Assembly (NCBI GenBank): GCA_040755215.1
Contig: JBFMBG010000028.1
Span: forward strand, 1-36,778
Direction: 5' to 3'
Origin: JAIMBK01 sp040755215
GTDB taxonomy: Bacteria > Bacillota > Desulfotomaculia > Desulfotomaculales > Nap2-2B
Length of the DNA stretch: 36,778 nucleotides
Shown: positions 7,405-15,420 of the stretch, one piece after another
Layout: each line of letters starts with the position of its first letter
Position numbering within the stretch: the first letter of the stretch is position 1
The notes under the pieces: generated by a model
What the model was told of the DNA's origin: nothing
The model's input: the letters and a program-made list of their open reading frames with translations, nothing else
Database searches by the model: none
Translations under genes and position numbers: made by a program

Positions 7405-7715
7405 AAGAGAATGAAAACGAGGGCTGGAATTTGTCCGGGCGAGCGACATATGCGAAGGGTCGGGAACCGGACACAGCGCAGCCGCGGCAAGCGAACCGGC
7501 AGCGCGAAACGCGCAGATACCAGTATGCAAAAGTGCAACAATAATCGCTGGTTAGACCGGCATAGCTAAAAAACTAACGTCTCGCGCGCATTTTGCAGCG
7601 CTGCCTGGTTCGCTCCGCGGCAAGCTGATGTCTGGTCGACCCGGAGCATCGGAGCGAGCCGGACAATTCCAGCCCGATGGGAAATGATGGCAGAAGCTAT
7701 TTTCAAAGGAGTGCT
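7405..7715. repeat. Dispersed structured element, copy 2 (nested inverted repeats)
   Basis: It fills most of the 405-bp gap between two minus-strand genes, and its right edge runs into the last codons of the glycosyltransferase gene. The outer arms 7421-7440 and 7658-7675 pair over 18 bp with two bulges. The middle stem pairs GGGTCG with CGACCC, where copy 1 has GGGCCG with CGGCCC. The inner stem, about 33 bp, pairs 7482-7515 with 7584-7620 and has CCGCGG at both ends. Blocks shared with copy 1 include GCGACATATGCG, AAGCGAACCGGCAGCGCGAAA, CGCATTTTGCAGCGCTGCC and the downstream CTATTTTCAAAG. No open frame in it has a supported start. Confidence 0.72.
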
Positions 7716-8704
7716 GCAAAAGCTCCGGCAACGATTTCCATCACCCGGGGAACGTTGGAATATTCCCTGGCGGCTGTTGCCGCCTGCCGGCTGACCCGCC
7801 GGTAGAACTCCGGATCGTTGATAAGCTTTTTAACAGCCTCACGCGCTCTTTTCCCGTCAAAAGAATTAAAGGTGAGATCGGGAAAAAACCGTGACTGAAG
7901 ATCTAAGGAATCGCTTCCTACCACCGGAATTCCCAGGGCGGCCAGTTCGGCCGAAAAGAGGCCGGCATGGGTGCGAAAGTCCATGTTTACGGCCAGGTAG
8001 TATTTCGCTGCACGCGTCAGGTAATCGGGGTGCCACGGCAGGTAAGGCAAAAGATTGATTTCCCGCTCCGTCTCGCGGGCTAATTCCTGGTAAAAGGCAG
8101 CCGTTTCCGGCAACTGCAAAACTTCCGGAGTGTACTTTTTGGACGAGAGTACGTCCACCGGCCAGCCGGCCTCTAAAGCCACGTACAGCGCGGTAAGACC
8201 GTTGTATTCGCGAAAAAGGGGACCGCTGACCAAAATGCGCTTTTCCCTTTGCTCCGCGGGGCGGGCCAGGCTGGCGATTTCGTCTACGGTCAAGGGGCAG
8301 TTCAGGCTGACCACGGGAGCGGAAGTGAAAAGGGAAAAGTAACGGGCGTGGGCCTCGCAAAAGGTGAACACCAGGTCCGCTTTAGCCAGCCAGTCGAGAA
8401 AAACAGGCACCCTGTTTTTGCTCCACCAGTTTACCGTTTCGCAATCACCGTCCAGGAGCAGGACAATCCGGGCTTTTGTTTTCGCCTTTATTTCGTCGAG
8501 AAAAGCAGGCAAATCGGGCGCGATGTTGTAAATGACGACGACGAAATCGTAATCCCGGAGCATTTCGGCGGCAGTGGCATGGATGTAAAAAGTGTCCATG
8601 CGCAAAAGCCGGATCAGCACCCCGGCCAGCTTGGCGGGCCCCTCGTAGTCCTGGTCATGCCAGCGGCGGGTGGGGTGCCGGTAGGAAACCAGGGCGAATC
8701 TCAC
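7703..8704 (-). CDS. CgeB-like GT-B glycosyltransferase (paralogue 1)
   Basis: This is a cytoplasmic sugar transferase of the CgeB / 'glycosyltransferase family 1-like' type. An N-terminal Rossmann half begins RFALVSYRHPTRRW and includes LLLDGDCETVNWW. The C-terminal donor half carries the family-typical ELAALGIPVVGSDSLDLQSRFFPDL stretch and the trailing helix. I place the start at GTG 8704 (333 aa). The frame is open to 8782, but that extension is translated from a dispersed repeat and has no counterpart in the two paralogues at 8806-11823 and 13324-14427. All three share the order 'ALV..HP', 'DCE..W', 'CE.HARYFSLF', 'VGSN'. The last residues overlap the right edge of the structured element. 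Confidence 0.75.
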   Translation of the reverse strand: MRFALVSYRHPTRRWHDQDYEGPAKLAGVLIRLLRMDTFYIHATAAEMLRDYDFVVVIYNIAPDLPAFLDEIKAKTKARIVLLLDGDCETVNWWSKNRVPVFLDWLAKADLVFTFCEAHARYFSLFTSAPVVSLNCPLTVDEIASLARPAEQREKRILVSGPLFREYNGLTALYVALEAGWPVDVLSSKKYTPEVLQLPETAAFYQELARETEREINLLPYLPWHPDYLTRAAKYYLAVNMDFRTHAGLFSAELAALGIPVVGSDSLDLQSRFFPDLTFNSFDGKRAREAVKKLINDPEFYRRVSRQAATAAREYSNVPRVMEIVAGAFAALL

Positions 8705-8728
8705 GTCGTTTAATGGACCTGCCTTTAT

Positions 8729-8757
8729 TAGTTCCGGGTTTCGGGTTGCGAGTTGAG
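8729..8757. repeat. Partial copy of the GAGTTTCGAG / AACCCGGAAC-type repeat
   Basis: TTAGTTCCGGGTTTCGGGTTGCGAG is close to the reverse complement of the repeat at 3603-3668. It lies in the 100-bp junction between two glycosyltransferase genes and produces a spurious N-terminal extension of the downstream frame. Confidence 0.6.
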
Positions 8758-8805
8758 CAGAAATTGATAATCTCACTTCCAACTTCTCACCTCTTACTTC
8801 TCAAT

Positions 8806-11800
8806 TCACCGGTAGCGGTGGGGTTTCCATTTGATCCCCCATTTTTCTTCGTAACGCCGGCGGTTTGCTTCAAATATTTCGCGAAAGCGTTGCTCGCCCA
8901 TTAATTTAAAGCTCGCGTTGTGGAAGTGGTGAACAAAAACATCCTCGGCGCAGATGATCTTGTAGCCACGGTTCCTTACGCGCAAGGCGAAATCGTCATC
9001 CTCGAACATTCCGATCTCGAATCGTTCGTCCAGGGGGCCTACTTCCGCAAACAAGCTTTTCCGCACGGCCACGCAAAACATGGCCAGGGTTTCTACGGGA
9101 AAGTGTTCATTTTCGTGCTCCCGGGTGTATCGCTCCGCAAATTGTTCCATTTCTTCCAGGCTGCTGTAGTTCGTTTCGATCCTGGCTTCGTTGCCGGCTA
9201 AATTGGTGACCGGTCCGACCATCCCGATGGTTTGATCCTTTTCCAGGTAACGAATCAACCTGCCCAGCCAACCCCGGGTAACCACCGTATCGTTGTTTAA
9301 AATCACTAAGTACTCCCCTGCAGCGGCCTTGATCCCGGTGTTGACCCCTTTGGCAAAGCCGTTGTTCCGGTCGTTGCAAATTAATTTGAGATTGCTGACT
9401 TTGCCGGCCATTTCCTGCAGGTAGGCCAGGGTCCCATCGGTGGAAGCATTGTCGACAACGATCAGTTCAAAATTGGGATACGTGGTGCAGCGGTAAATAC
9501 TGTTTATGCAATGTTCGTTCAAGTGCAAATTGTTATGGGTCAAAACAATAATGCTGACCAGAGGAAACGTTTTTTTGATGGCTTCTTTCAAGGCAGCGAC
9601 ACGCCTTGCCCAGTTGTTCCGCCGGGCAAACCGCCTCCTTTGCTCCATTTTTTCGGAAGCGTTTTCGGCCAGCGCGACTTCGATTGCCTCCAGGAAACCT
9701 TCGGCCGTACTTGCCAGGTAAACAAGACCCTCCGCCCGGTAAGGAAGAAGCTCGGGGAGGGGTACCGAAACGACCGGTTTCCCCGCGCATAAATATTCGT
9801 AGAACTTCACCGGGTCGGTCGCTTCGGTCAACGGGTTGACTTTGAAGGGAATCAAGCAAACGTCAAAGGCGTGCAGGTATCCCGGAAGTTTCTGGTAGGG
9901 TAATTCACCTAAAAAATAAACGTTGGGCAACAAGGCCAGGTTTTGGATATCCGCGCCGTAAGTGCTCCCGATGAGGACAAAACTGTAGCCGGGGCGTTTT
10001 TGGGCCAGATACTCAATAAGTTGTCCGTCGAACCATTCCGAAATTGCCCCGAAGTAACCAATTACCGGCTTGTTTAATCCCTGCAAGGATAAAGGCACCT
10101 GCCCGAAAAAGGCGGCAAAGTGCGCAAAATCGGCGGCGTTACGGATGAGCAGGCAGTTGTGGTTAAAATCCTTTTTTTCCTCCCACAAACGTTGTGACGT
10201 TGTCACCACCAGGTCGGCGAGGCGCGTAAGCCTTTCTTCCTGGGCAAGCATGGCGGCACCGTTGGTGGAAAAACCGTCGTGCCGGTCGAGACAATCGTAA
10301 ACGATTTTCCAGCCGTATTTTTTCTTGAGTTCCTCCACCAGCGGTGTCCAAAAAGGGAGTTGCACAATGCAGGCCACCTCCAGCATATTCCATTTCCGGC
10401 GCAGAAAATCTAACGCCGCGCAGGCTTTTTCGACGAGAACGGCGTCCATTTGCTCGCGATACACATTTACCGGCCGGGAATACGGAAGTTCCACCTCGTG
10501 AATGTTTTCTTTCAGCGGCCGCACCAGGGGTAATTCTGCGTTCGCCCGGAAAGTGGTCCGGAGGTAAAATACGCGGTGCCCGTTTTCGGCCAGGCCGCAG
10601 GCCAGGTGTTGGGGCCGCTGAAACCGGAGGTCCCAGTCGATGACGGGAAAAAAGATTACATCGTATTGGGACGTTTTCATTTGGTGGTTTACTACTGCTG
10701 CGGGTACAACCGCAGGCGGCTGATAATATTGGACCGGTGCGGATAAAGAAACCGGTTTCCCCTGGCTAAGCGATAACAGGTAAAGAAAAACTTCTTTGAG
10801 CAGGGCAAAAGTGCGGGAATAATTCGCCTCCTGTTTTTTTTGCCTGGCGTAAGTGGCTATGCGTTCGTAAAAATTTCTGTCTGCCAGCAACCGGCGAACG
10901 GCCTCCCGGGCGCCTAAACCGTCAAAAGGGGCCAAAGCCAGTTCGGGAAAACAGATTCTTTGTTGCTCAAAAGTATTGCTGCCGACCACGGGAACGCCTA
11001 CGCTGGCCAGTTCACCGCAAATTCCCCCCGTGCACATGCAGGCGTCCATTATAATTCCCAGGTAATACCCGGCGAGCCTCTGCAAGTGCTCCGGATACCA
11101 GGGCATGGGCGGCAAAATGGCAATGGGGCAGTTAAATTGCCTGGCAGCCTCCTGGTATAGAGAAATTATTTCCTCTTCGCGCGGCCCCCCTTGCCGCGTG
11201 GAGTCGAGAATCAGCACGTCAACCGGCAGCCCAAAGGGAAGGACGGCGTAAAGACCGGTCAGTCCGTTCCAGCCCCGACCCGGAAAACCGGCCAGCAGAA
11301 CCCGGCGCCCCCGCTGTTCAACCGGTTTGACCAGACCCGCGGCGGCGTGAGTTGCCAGGGGAGCATCCAGGTTGACCGCCGGGACGCCGGCAAACAGGGA
11401 GAAGTAACGGGCGTGCGTTTCGCAAAAAGTCACCAGGAAGTCGCATTTTTTCAGCCAGTTGTAGCCGGTGGTTTGGTTTTCGTTCCACCAAAAATAAGGT
11501 TCGCAATCAGGGCTGATCACCAGGACTATTTTCGCCCGGGTTACCTGTTTTAAAACGGCAAATGTTTCGGCCAGGTCAGAAAGGTTGCCGGTTACAAGCA
11601 GAATGCAGTGGTATTCGCTTAACTGCCCTGCCGGCAACTGTTTTAGATTATAAACATCCATCAGGAAAAGGCGCGCAATCAACCACTCGTACCTGTCCGG
11701 ATAAAAACGGCCCTGGCTTAACCAGTTATTATCTAACTGCCTGCCGGTAACGAGGGCAAACTTTTTTTGCCTCAGCCGGCCGAGATCAAATTCCTGCTCC

Positions 11801-11823
11801 CGCAGTACGTCCATACCTTCCAT
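8806..11823 (-). CDS. Three-domain glycosyltransferase (CgeB-like GT-B + GT4-like + GT2)
   Basis: A multi-domain enzyme of about 1005 residues that could add two or three sugars. Numbering below follows the longest frame, from TTG 11898. Residues 40-375 are a CgeB-like domain paralogous to the genes on both sides (DCEPYFWW, CETHARYFSLF, ELASVGVPVVGSNTFEQQR). Residues 410-770 form a GT4-like GT-B unit (RFQRPQHLACGLAENGH, then IGYFGAISEW, and donor-site DPVKFYEYLCAGKPVV). Residues 779-1030 are a GT2 domain (LVSIIVLTHNN, VVDNASTDGT, NNDTVV, and EDDDFALR as the catalytic-base region). I favour ATG 11823 or 11814, because there the N-terminus aligns with that of the paralogue (both reach EFDLGRL) and overlap with the upstream gene is avoided. 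It is a soluble protein with no membrane segment. Confidence 0.82.
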   Translation of the reverse strand: MEGMDVLREQEFDLGRLRQKKFALVTGRQLDNNWLSQGRFYPDRYEWLIARLFLMDVYNLKQLPAGQLSEYHCILLVTGNLSDLAETFAVLKQVTRAKIVLVISPDCEPYFWWNENQTTGYNWLKKCDFLVTFCETHARYFSLFAGVPAVNLDAPLATHAAAGLVKPVEQRGRRVLLAGFPGRGWNGLTGLYAVLPFGLPVDVLILDSTRQGGPREEEIISLYQEAARQFNCPIAILPPMPWYPEHLQRLAGYYLGIIMDACMCTGGICGELASVGVPVVGSNTFEQQRICFPELALAPFDGLGAREAVRRLLADRNFYERIATYARQKKQEANYSRTFALLKEVFLYLLSLSQGKPVSLSAPVQYYQPPAVVPAAVVNHQMKTSQYDVIFFPVIDWDLRFQRPQHLACGLAENGHRVFYLRTTFRANAELPLVRPLKENIHEVELPYSRPVNVYREQMDAVLVEKACAALDFLRRKWNMLEVACIVQLPFWTPLVEELKKKYGWKIVYDCLDRHDGFSTNGAAMLAQEERLTRLADLVVTTSQRLWEEKKDFNHNCLLIRNAADFAHFAAFFGQVPLSLQGLNKPVIGYFGAISEWFDGQLIEYLAQKRPGYSFVLIGSTYGADIQNLALLPNVYFLGELPYQKLPGYLHAFDVCLIPFKVNPLTEATDPVKFYEYLCAGKPVVSVPLPELLPYRAEGLVYLASTAEGFLEAIEVALAENASEKMEQRRRFARRNNWARRVAALKEAIKKTFPLVSIIVLTHNNLHLNEHCINSIYRCTTYPNFELIVVDNASTDGTLAYLQEMAGKVSNLKLICNDRNNGFAKGVNTGIKAAAGEYLVILNNDTVVTRGWLGRLIRYLEKDQTIGMVGPVTNLAGNEARIETNYSSLEEMEQFAERYTREHENEHFPVETLAMFCVAVRKSLFAEVGPLDERFEIGMFEDDDFALRVRNRGYKIICAEDVFVHHFHNASFKLMGEQRFREIFEANRRRYEEKWGIKWKPHRYR

Positions 11824-11855
11824 CCCTTCATGGATCCCTTCAAGGAAACTTAACT

Positions 11856-13277
11856 TCAAGGCGTTTGCATTTGGATTTCGTAGATTAACCGGTAACAAGG
11901 GTAGCGATTTTCCAGAAGGGCAAAGTTCTGGTTGAAGAAACGGTTTAAAGCCCGCCCGGCATCGTCGGTCAGAAAATGGGCAGCCAGCAGCATCCCCATC
12001 CAGCTGGCCAGGCCGCTGTGGGGAAATCTCCGGTAAGGAAGAGCCAGTTTAGCCAGCACTGCTTCCATTTCTTCCGCGGTGGGCAGTCCTTTTTCCAGGT
12101 GGAGCTTCAAATAAGAATTTTGAATAAGCCGGTAAATCAACTCAATTGCAGGGAGTGCTTGCGCGTGCGGAGTAGTGATGATCGCCTTTTGATCGGCCAC
12201 CCGGACAACTTCCCGCAAGAAACTTTCCCTCTGTCCGGGCGCCATGGCTCCGCTGACGTCTACGGCCAGCACCACGTCGAAAGACTTATCCTGAAAAGGA
12301 AGCAAAGGTACAGCCAGGCTGGCACTTTTATCCAGCCAGGTTACCTGCTGCTCCGGAACAAACATCGAAAAATCGGCGTCAACCAGACCGATGTGCAGTA
12401 TTCGCAAACCTGTCTGTCCCAGGGTATTGATCATATTTGCCAGCGTTTGGAACAGCTGGTAGCGGTCGAAGGAAAGGCAGGTCAGGTCGAGTCTGGGTAT
12501 TTTCTCTCCGGCCGAAAAAAGAGCCGGCGCTTCGGCCAGAAAGCGCTGGATTACCCGGGGGTGGTTGTCCGTGAAGGGCACCGTTTTGATGGTGTAGTTC
12601 GGGGGTGTAAACGTCCAGTCCGGCTCGCCCATGTTATTCAGCCTGTTGACATCTCCCCGGCGGTTGTCGTTGAATTTAATCCGCGGCCCCAGGGCGTAGT
12701 GATAGTGGTAAAGTTTGATTTCCGGGCATTCCGCCAGGCGTTCTTTTTCCTCCCAAAAAGGCTTTCCGTCGTACAAAAGGATGGGATGGTGGCGCCTGCC
12801 GGCATAACGGATACGTTTGTTATTCCGGAACAGCGCGTATTTCGTCGTCTGCCAGTGCGGGTCGCCCGGGACATTAACCCGGACCGTAAAGGGATTCTGC
12901 CAAAAACTCACCAGCGCAAACCCGTAGGCATCCACTTGCGGGCGGCTCAGCAGTTCTTCTTTGAGCAAAGCAAAAGAATCGTCCATTATTTCATCGGCGT
13001 CCAAAGCCAGGATCCAGTCGCCGGCAGCGGCGTCGATTAGAAAATTTCTCCGCGCCCCTTCGTTCCAATCGTCAGAATAAGGGACTCCTTCCTGGGGTTG
13101 CACGAACAATTTCAAATTCCCGCATTTCTCTTGAAAGGACTTAATTATTTCCAAGGTTCGGTCGGTGCTTCCGCCGTCCAGGAGAATAACTTCGTCGGCA
13201 TAGGTCAGAACGCTTTCCAGGTAAAGAGGCAGGAAAAATTCTTCGTTTAAGACAGGGGCAACCACGCTAAGCTTCAT
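11856..13277 (-). CDS. GT2 glycosyltransferase fused to a methyltransferase-like domain
   Basis: This is a 473-residue protein. The N-terminal GT2 domain (about 1-240) has MKLSVVAPVLNEEFFLPLYL, the nucleotide-binding LLDGGSTDRT, and the metal motif ALDADE. It resembles family 2 enzymes that modify glycans in clusters like this one. The C-terminal part (about 285-400) looks like a type-11 SAM-dependent methyltransferase fold: LRILHIGLVDADFSMF, LPFQDKSFDVVLAVDVSGAM and VVRVADQKAIITTPH. The glycine-rich SAM motif I is poor (HIGLVDADF), so catalytic activity of this half is doubtful. The start is ATG 13277. It follows the third CgeB-like gene by 46 bp in the same direction and is probably co-transcribed with it. 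Confidence 0.78.
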   Translation of the reverse strand: MKLSVVAPVLNEEFFLPLYLESVLTYADEVILLDGGSTDRTLEIIKSFQEKCGNLKLFVQPQEGVPYSDDWNEGARRNFLIDAAAGDWILALDADEIMDDSFALLKEELLSRPQVDAYGFALVSFWQNPFTVRVNVPGDPHWQTTKYALFRNNKRIRYAGRRHHPILLYDGKPFWEEKERLAECPEIKLYHYHYALGPRIKFNDNRRGDVNRLNNMGEPDWTFTPPNYTIKTVPFTDNHPRVIQRFLAEAPALFSAGEKIPRLDLTCLSFDRYQLFQTLANMINTLGQTGLRILHIGLVDADFSMFVPEQQVTWLDKSASLAVPLLPFQDKSFDVVLAVDVSGAMAPGQRESFLREVVRVADQKAIITTPHAQALPAIELIYRLIQNSYLKLHLEKGLPTAEEMEAVLAKLALPYRRFPHSGLASWMGMLLAAHFLTDDAGRALNRFFNQNFALLENRYPCYRLIYEIQMQTP

Positions 13278-13323
13278 TCTCTTCCGCTCTCTTCAATTGA
13301 TCTGCTAAAAACAATATATGTAA

Positions 13324-14427
13324 TTAGTGGTTATAATGTGTAATAGTGGTGGTTAGTTTTTCTATATTTTCAAATAGACCCTCCAGGGCGTCCCGCAAAG
13401 TCCGGAAGAAGCGCCGGTAGTTGGAACGCCGGTACTTTTTTTCTATGGCGTACCGGCAAACGTGCTCGTAAAAGTCGTTGTCCCGGAGGAGCCGGGCCAC
13501 TTTTGCCCTGGCCGCTGCCCCGTCGTACGGGGGAACGGTAATTTCGGGAAAACACTCCCGCTGCTGTTCCAGCGTATTGCTCCCGACCACCGGAACGCCC
13601 ACGCTGGCCAGATCGCCCGTAAACCGGCCGGAAACCGTCCGCGCATCCAGGCAAACGGCCAGGTAATAGCGGGAGACTTGCTTGATAAAGTCCGGATACC
13701 AGATCATGTAAGGCAAAATTCTGATTTCTCGCCGGTACTTCCTGGCCAAAGATTCGTAGAACTGCACCTTCTCTTCATCTCTGGAGCCGTTTTGGTGAAG
13801 GATATCTTGCTGGAGGACGTCAACCGGCATCCCGGCTTCCAGGGCCACCATTAAGCTGGTCAGGCCGTTCCAGTGCAGTCCCAAAGAACCGTTGACCAGG
13901 ACGCGCGGCTCCCTTTTTTCCCGCGGGACGATAAAGTCGACCAGGTGGTGAACCGGCGCCGGGTTGTCCAGGCTGACCACCGGGGCGCCGGTAAACATGG
14001 AAAGAAAACTGGTTTTCGTTGCACTCCAGGTGAGCACCAGATCGCATTCTTTGAGCCACGCCAGCTTTAACCGCAGGTCCCGCACGGGGAACCAGGTGAA
14101 ATATTCACAGCCGCCGTCAATTAAAAGAGCTACTTTAGTACGGCTGGTTCTTTTGATGTCGAAAAGCAGTTCCGGGAAATCCGGAGCAAAGTGAATGAGG
14201 ATAATCAGATCGTAATCACGCAAATCTTCTGCTTTCACCTGGTAGACGTAATAAGTATCCATTCGAAAAAGATTGCGGATGAGATCGAATTCCCTGGCTA
14301 CGGCCAGGGAAGGACCCTCTTCCGGCCAGCGCTGGTGCGGGTGCACGTGCGTAACCAGGGCTATCTTTTTACCGGCCAGCCTGCCGAGGTCGAATTCTTC
14401 CTTCCGTAAGGGGGCATCTTCCAGCAC
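13324..14427 (-). CDS. CgeB-like GT-B glycosyltransferase (paralogue 3)
   Basis: A 367-residue enzyme starting GTG 14427 behind GGAGAGG. It has the same domain order as the N-terminal third of the fusion protein and as the 7703-8704 product: EFDLGRLAGKKIALVTHVHPHQRW at the N-terminus, LLIDGGCEYFTWF, then DLASVGVPVVGSNTLEQQRECFPE in the donor half. The closeness of this motif to that of the fusion protein (both VGVPVVGSNT.EQQR.CFPE) suggests these two are the most recent duplicates. It is expected in the cytoplasm, adding sugars to a surface glycan or glycoprotein. The donor and acceptor are not predictable from sequence. It is the third of six glycosyltransferases transcribed leftward. Confidence 0.78.
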   Translation of the reverse strand: MLEDAPLRKEEFDLGRLAGKKIALVTHVHPHQRWPEEGPSLAVAREFDLIRNLFRMDTYYVYQVKAEDLRDYDLIILIHFAPDFPELLFDIKRTSRTKVALLIDGGCEYFTWFPVRDLRLKLAWLKECDLVLTWSATKTSFLSMFTGAPVVSLDNPAPVHHLVDFIVPREKREPRVLVNGSLGLHWNGLTSLMVALEAGMPVDVLQQDILHQNGSRDEEKVQFYESLARKYRREIRILPYMIWYPDFIKQVSRYYLAVCLDARTVSGRFTGDLASVGVPVVGSNTLEQQRECFPEITVPPYDGAAARAKVARLLRDNDFYEHVCRYAIEKKYRRSNYRRFFRTLRDALEGLFENIEKLTTTITHYNH

Positions 14428-14454
14428 TTTTCCTCTCCTTCCTTGTGTGCGCGG

Positions 14455-15384
14455 TTAAAGGGGGATATTAAATCTTTTCATGAACCAATCGTCATTAAAA
14501 ACGCGGCGGCGCATATATTCGCGGCGGCGCGCCCCATTTTTTAAAAATAGCTGTTTATAGAGCGCCGGCGTGAACCCCGGAAAACTTTTGGCCAGGGTAA
14601 CCGTTTTGGCCAGCCGGTGACCGGAAAAATGCAGCAGGGCCATCAGGAGCAAATTAAAAACCAGGTGCTCCCCCCAAAGCTGGTATTTGGGCGTAGGCCG
14701 GGCAACGTGGAAAATTCTAACCAGGGGGTGAACGGCTACCCGGAAGCCAAAAAGCCATAACTTTAAAGAAAATTCCGCATCGTCGTAACCCCAGAGCCGG
14801 AAACCGTCTTCAAAGCCTCCGACGTTCCTGAAAACATCTTTCCGCACGGCCAGGCAGCCGGAAGGAGCGAGCGGTATTTCTTGCAAGCCGGTGGGCTGCT
14901 CTCGAATCCCAACCCAGGAAAGGCTTTCGTTCCAGGTGCCTCCGTAAACGGTATAAAACGGCGGCCCGGTGAAAGTTATCGCCGGACAGACGGCGGCAAA
15001 CATCCCTTTTTCGAGGGAATCAATTAACCCTCCCAGCCAGCCGGGAGAAACGATAATGTGGGCGTCGCAAAAAACCAGGTGAGGAGCACGGGCCAGCGCG
15101 GCGCCTAAGTTGCGCGCGCGGGCCACGCCCAGTCCGGTGGTGGTTAACAAATGGATAGCCGGGCGGGCCGGCGTGCCCCCCGCCTCCGGGGTAGCTAATT
15201 TCCCCCGCCGTAAAAAATTACAACACCCATCTCCTGAACCGTCATCAACAACAATAATTTCATAGGACGCGCCGGCGGGAACGTTCAATATGTGTTGCAG
15301 GGTCTGCCGGATGTAATATCGTTCATCGCGGCAAGGAATGATGAGCGAAACTCTTGGATATCTTTCTTTTGCCAGGTAAAACAT
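14455..15384 (-). CDS. GT2 glycosyltransferase (paralogue of the next gene)
   Basis: A 309-residue GT-A-fold family 2 enzyme. It has VSLIIPCRDERYYIRQTL at the N-terminus, the nucleotide-binding IIVVDDGSGDG, the metal motif region FCDAHII in place of the usual DxD, and GGFEDGFRLWGYDDAEFSLKLW as the acceptor/catalytic block. It aligns along its whole length with the 15421-16299 product, down to the ending (FNDDWFMKRFNIPL versus YDDEWFMRQFGINY). An extra segment of about 12 residues after CCNFL (KLATPEAGGTPARP) is absent from the paralogue and is encoded by a GC-rich palindromic stretch at 15159-15210. The start is ATG 15384, with GAGG about 15 bp upstream. Confidence 0.83.
   Translation of the reverse strand: MFYLAKERYPRVSLIIPCRDERYYIRQTLQHILNVPAGASYEIIVVDDGSGDGCCNFLRRGKLATPEAGGTPARPAIHLLTTTGLGVARARNLGAALARAPHLVFCDAHIIVSPGWLGGLIDSLEKGMFAAVCPAITFTGPPFYTVYGGTWNESLSWVGIREQPTGLQEIPLAPSGCLAVRKDVFRNVGGFEDGFRLWGYDDAEFSLKLWLFGFRVAVHPLVRIFHVARPTPKYQLWGEHLVFNLLLMALLHFSGHRLAKTVTLAKSFPGFTPALYKQLFLKNGARRREYMRRRVFNDDWFMKRFNIPL
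15159..15210. repeat. GC-rich palindromic insertion inside the GT2 coding sequence
   Basis: GGGCGGGCC at one end and CCCCCGCC at the other surround CCCCGCCTCCGGGG, giving overlapping inverted repeats. On the coding strand it is read in frame as KLATPEAGGTPARP, a peptide missing from the neighbouring paralogue. It looks like a small palindromic element inserted in frame. Whether it recurs elsewhere in the genome cannot be seen here. Confidence 0.45.
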
Positions 15385-15420
15385 CAGATTACCGTTTCCT
15401 CACCAGAACGTAGTAAGGTT

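Noticed and set aside
1998..7715. Composite transposon carrying the heptose genes
   Set aside because: No transposase or integrase is present, and the repeats are in direct orientation without visible target-site duplications.
11976..13040. 354-residue rightward open frame
   Set aside because: It is antisense to the GT2/methyltransferase-like gene, with no ribosome binding site and no recognisable motif.
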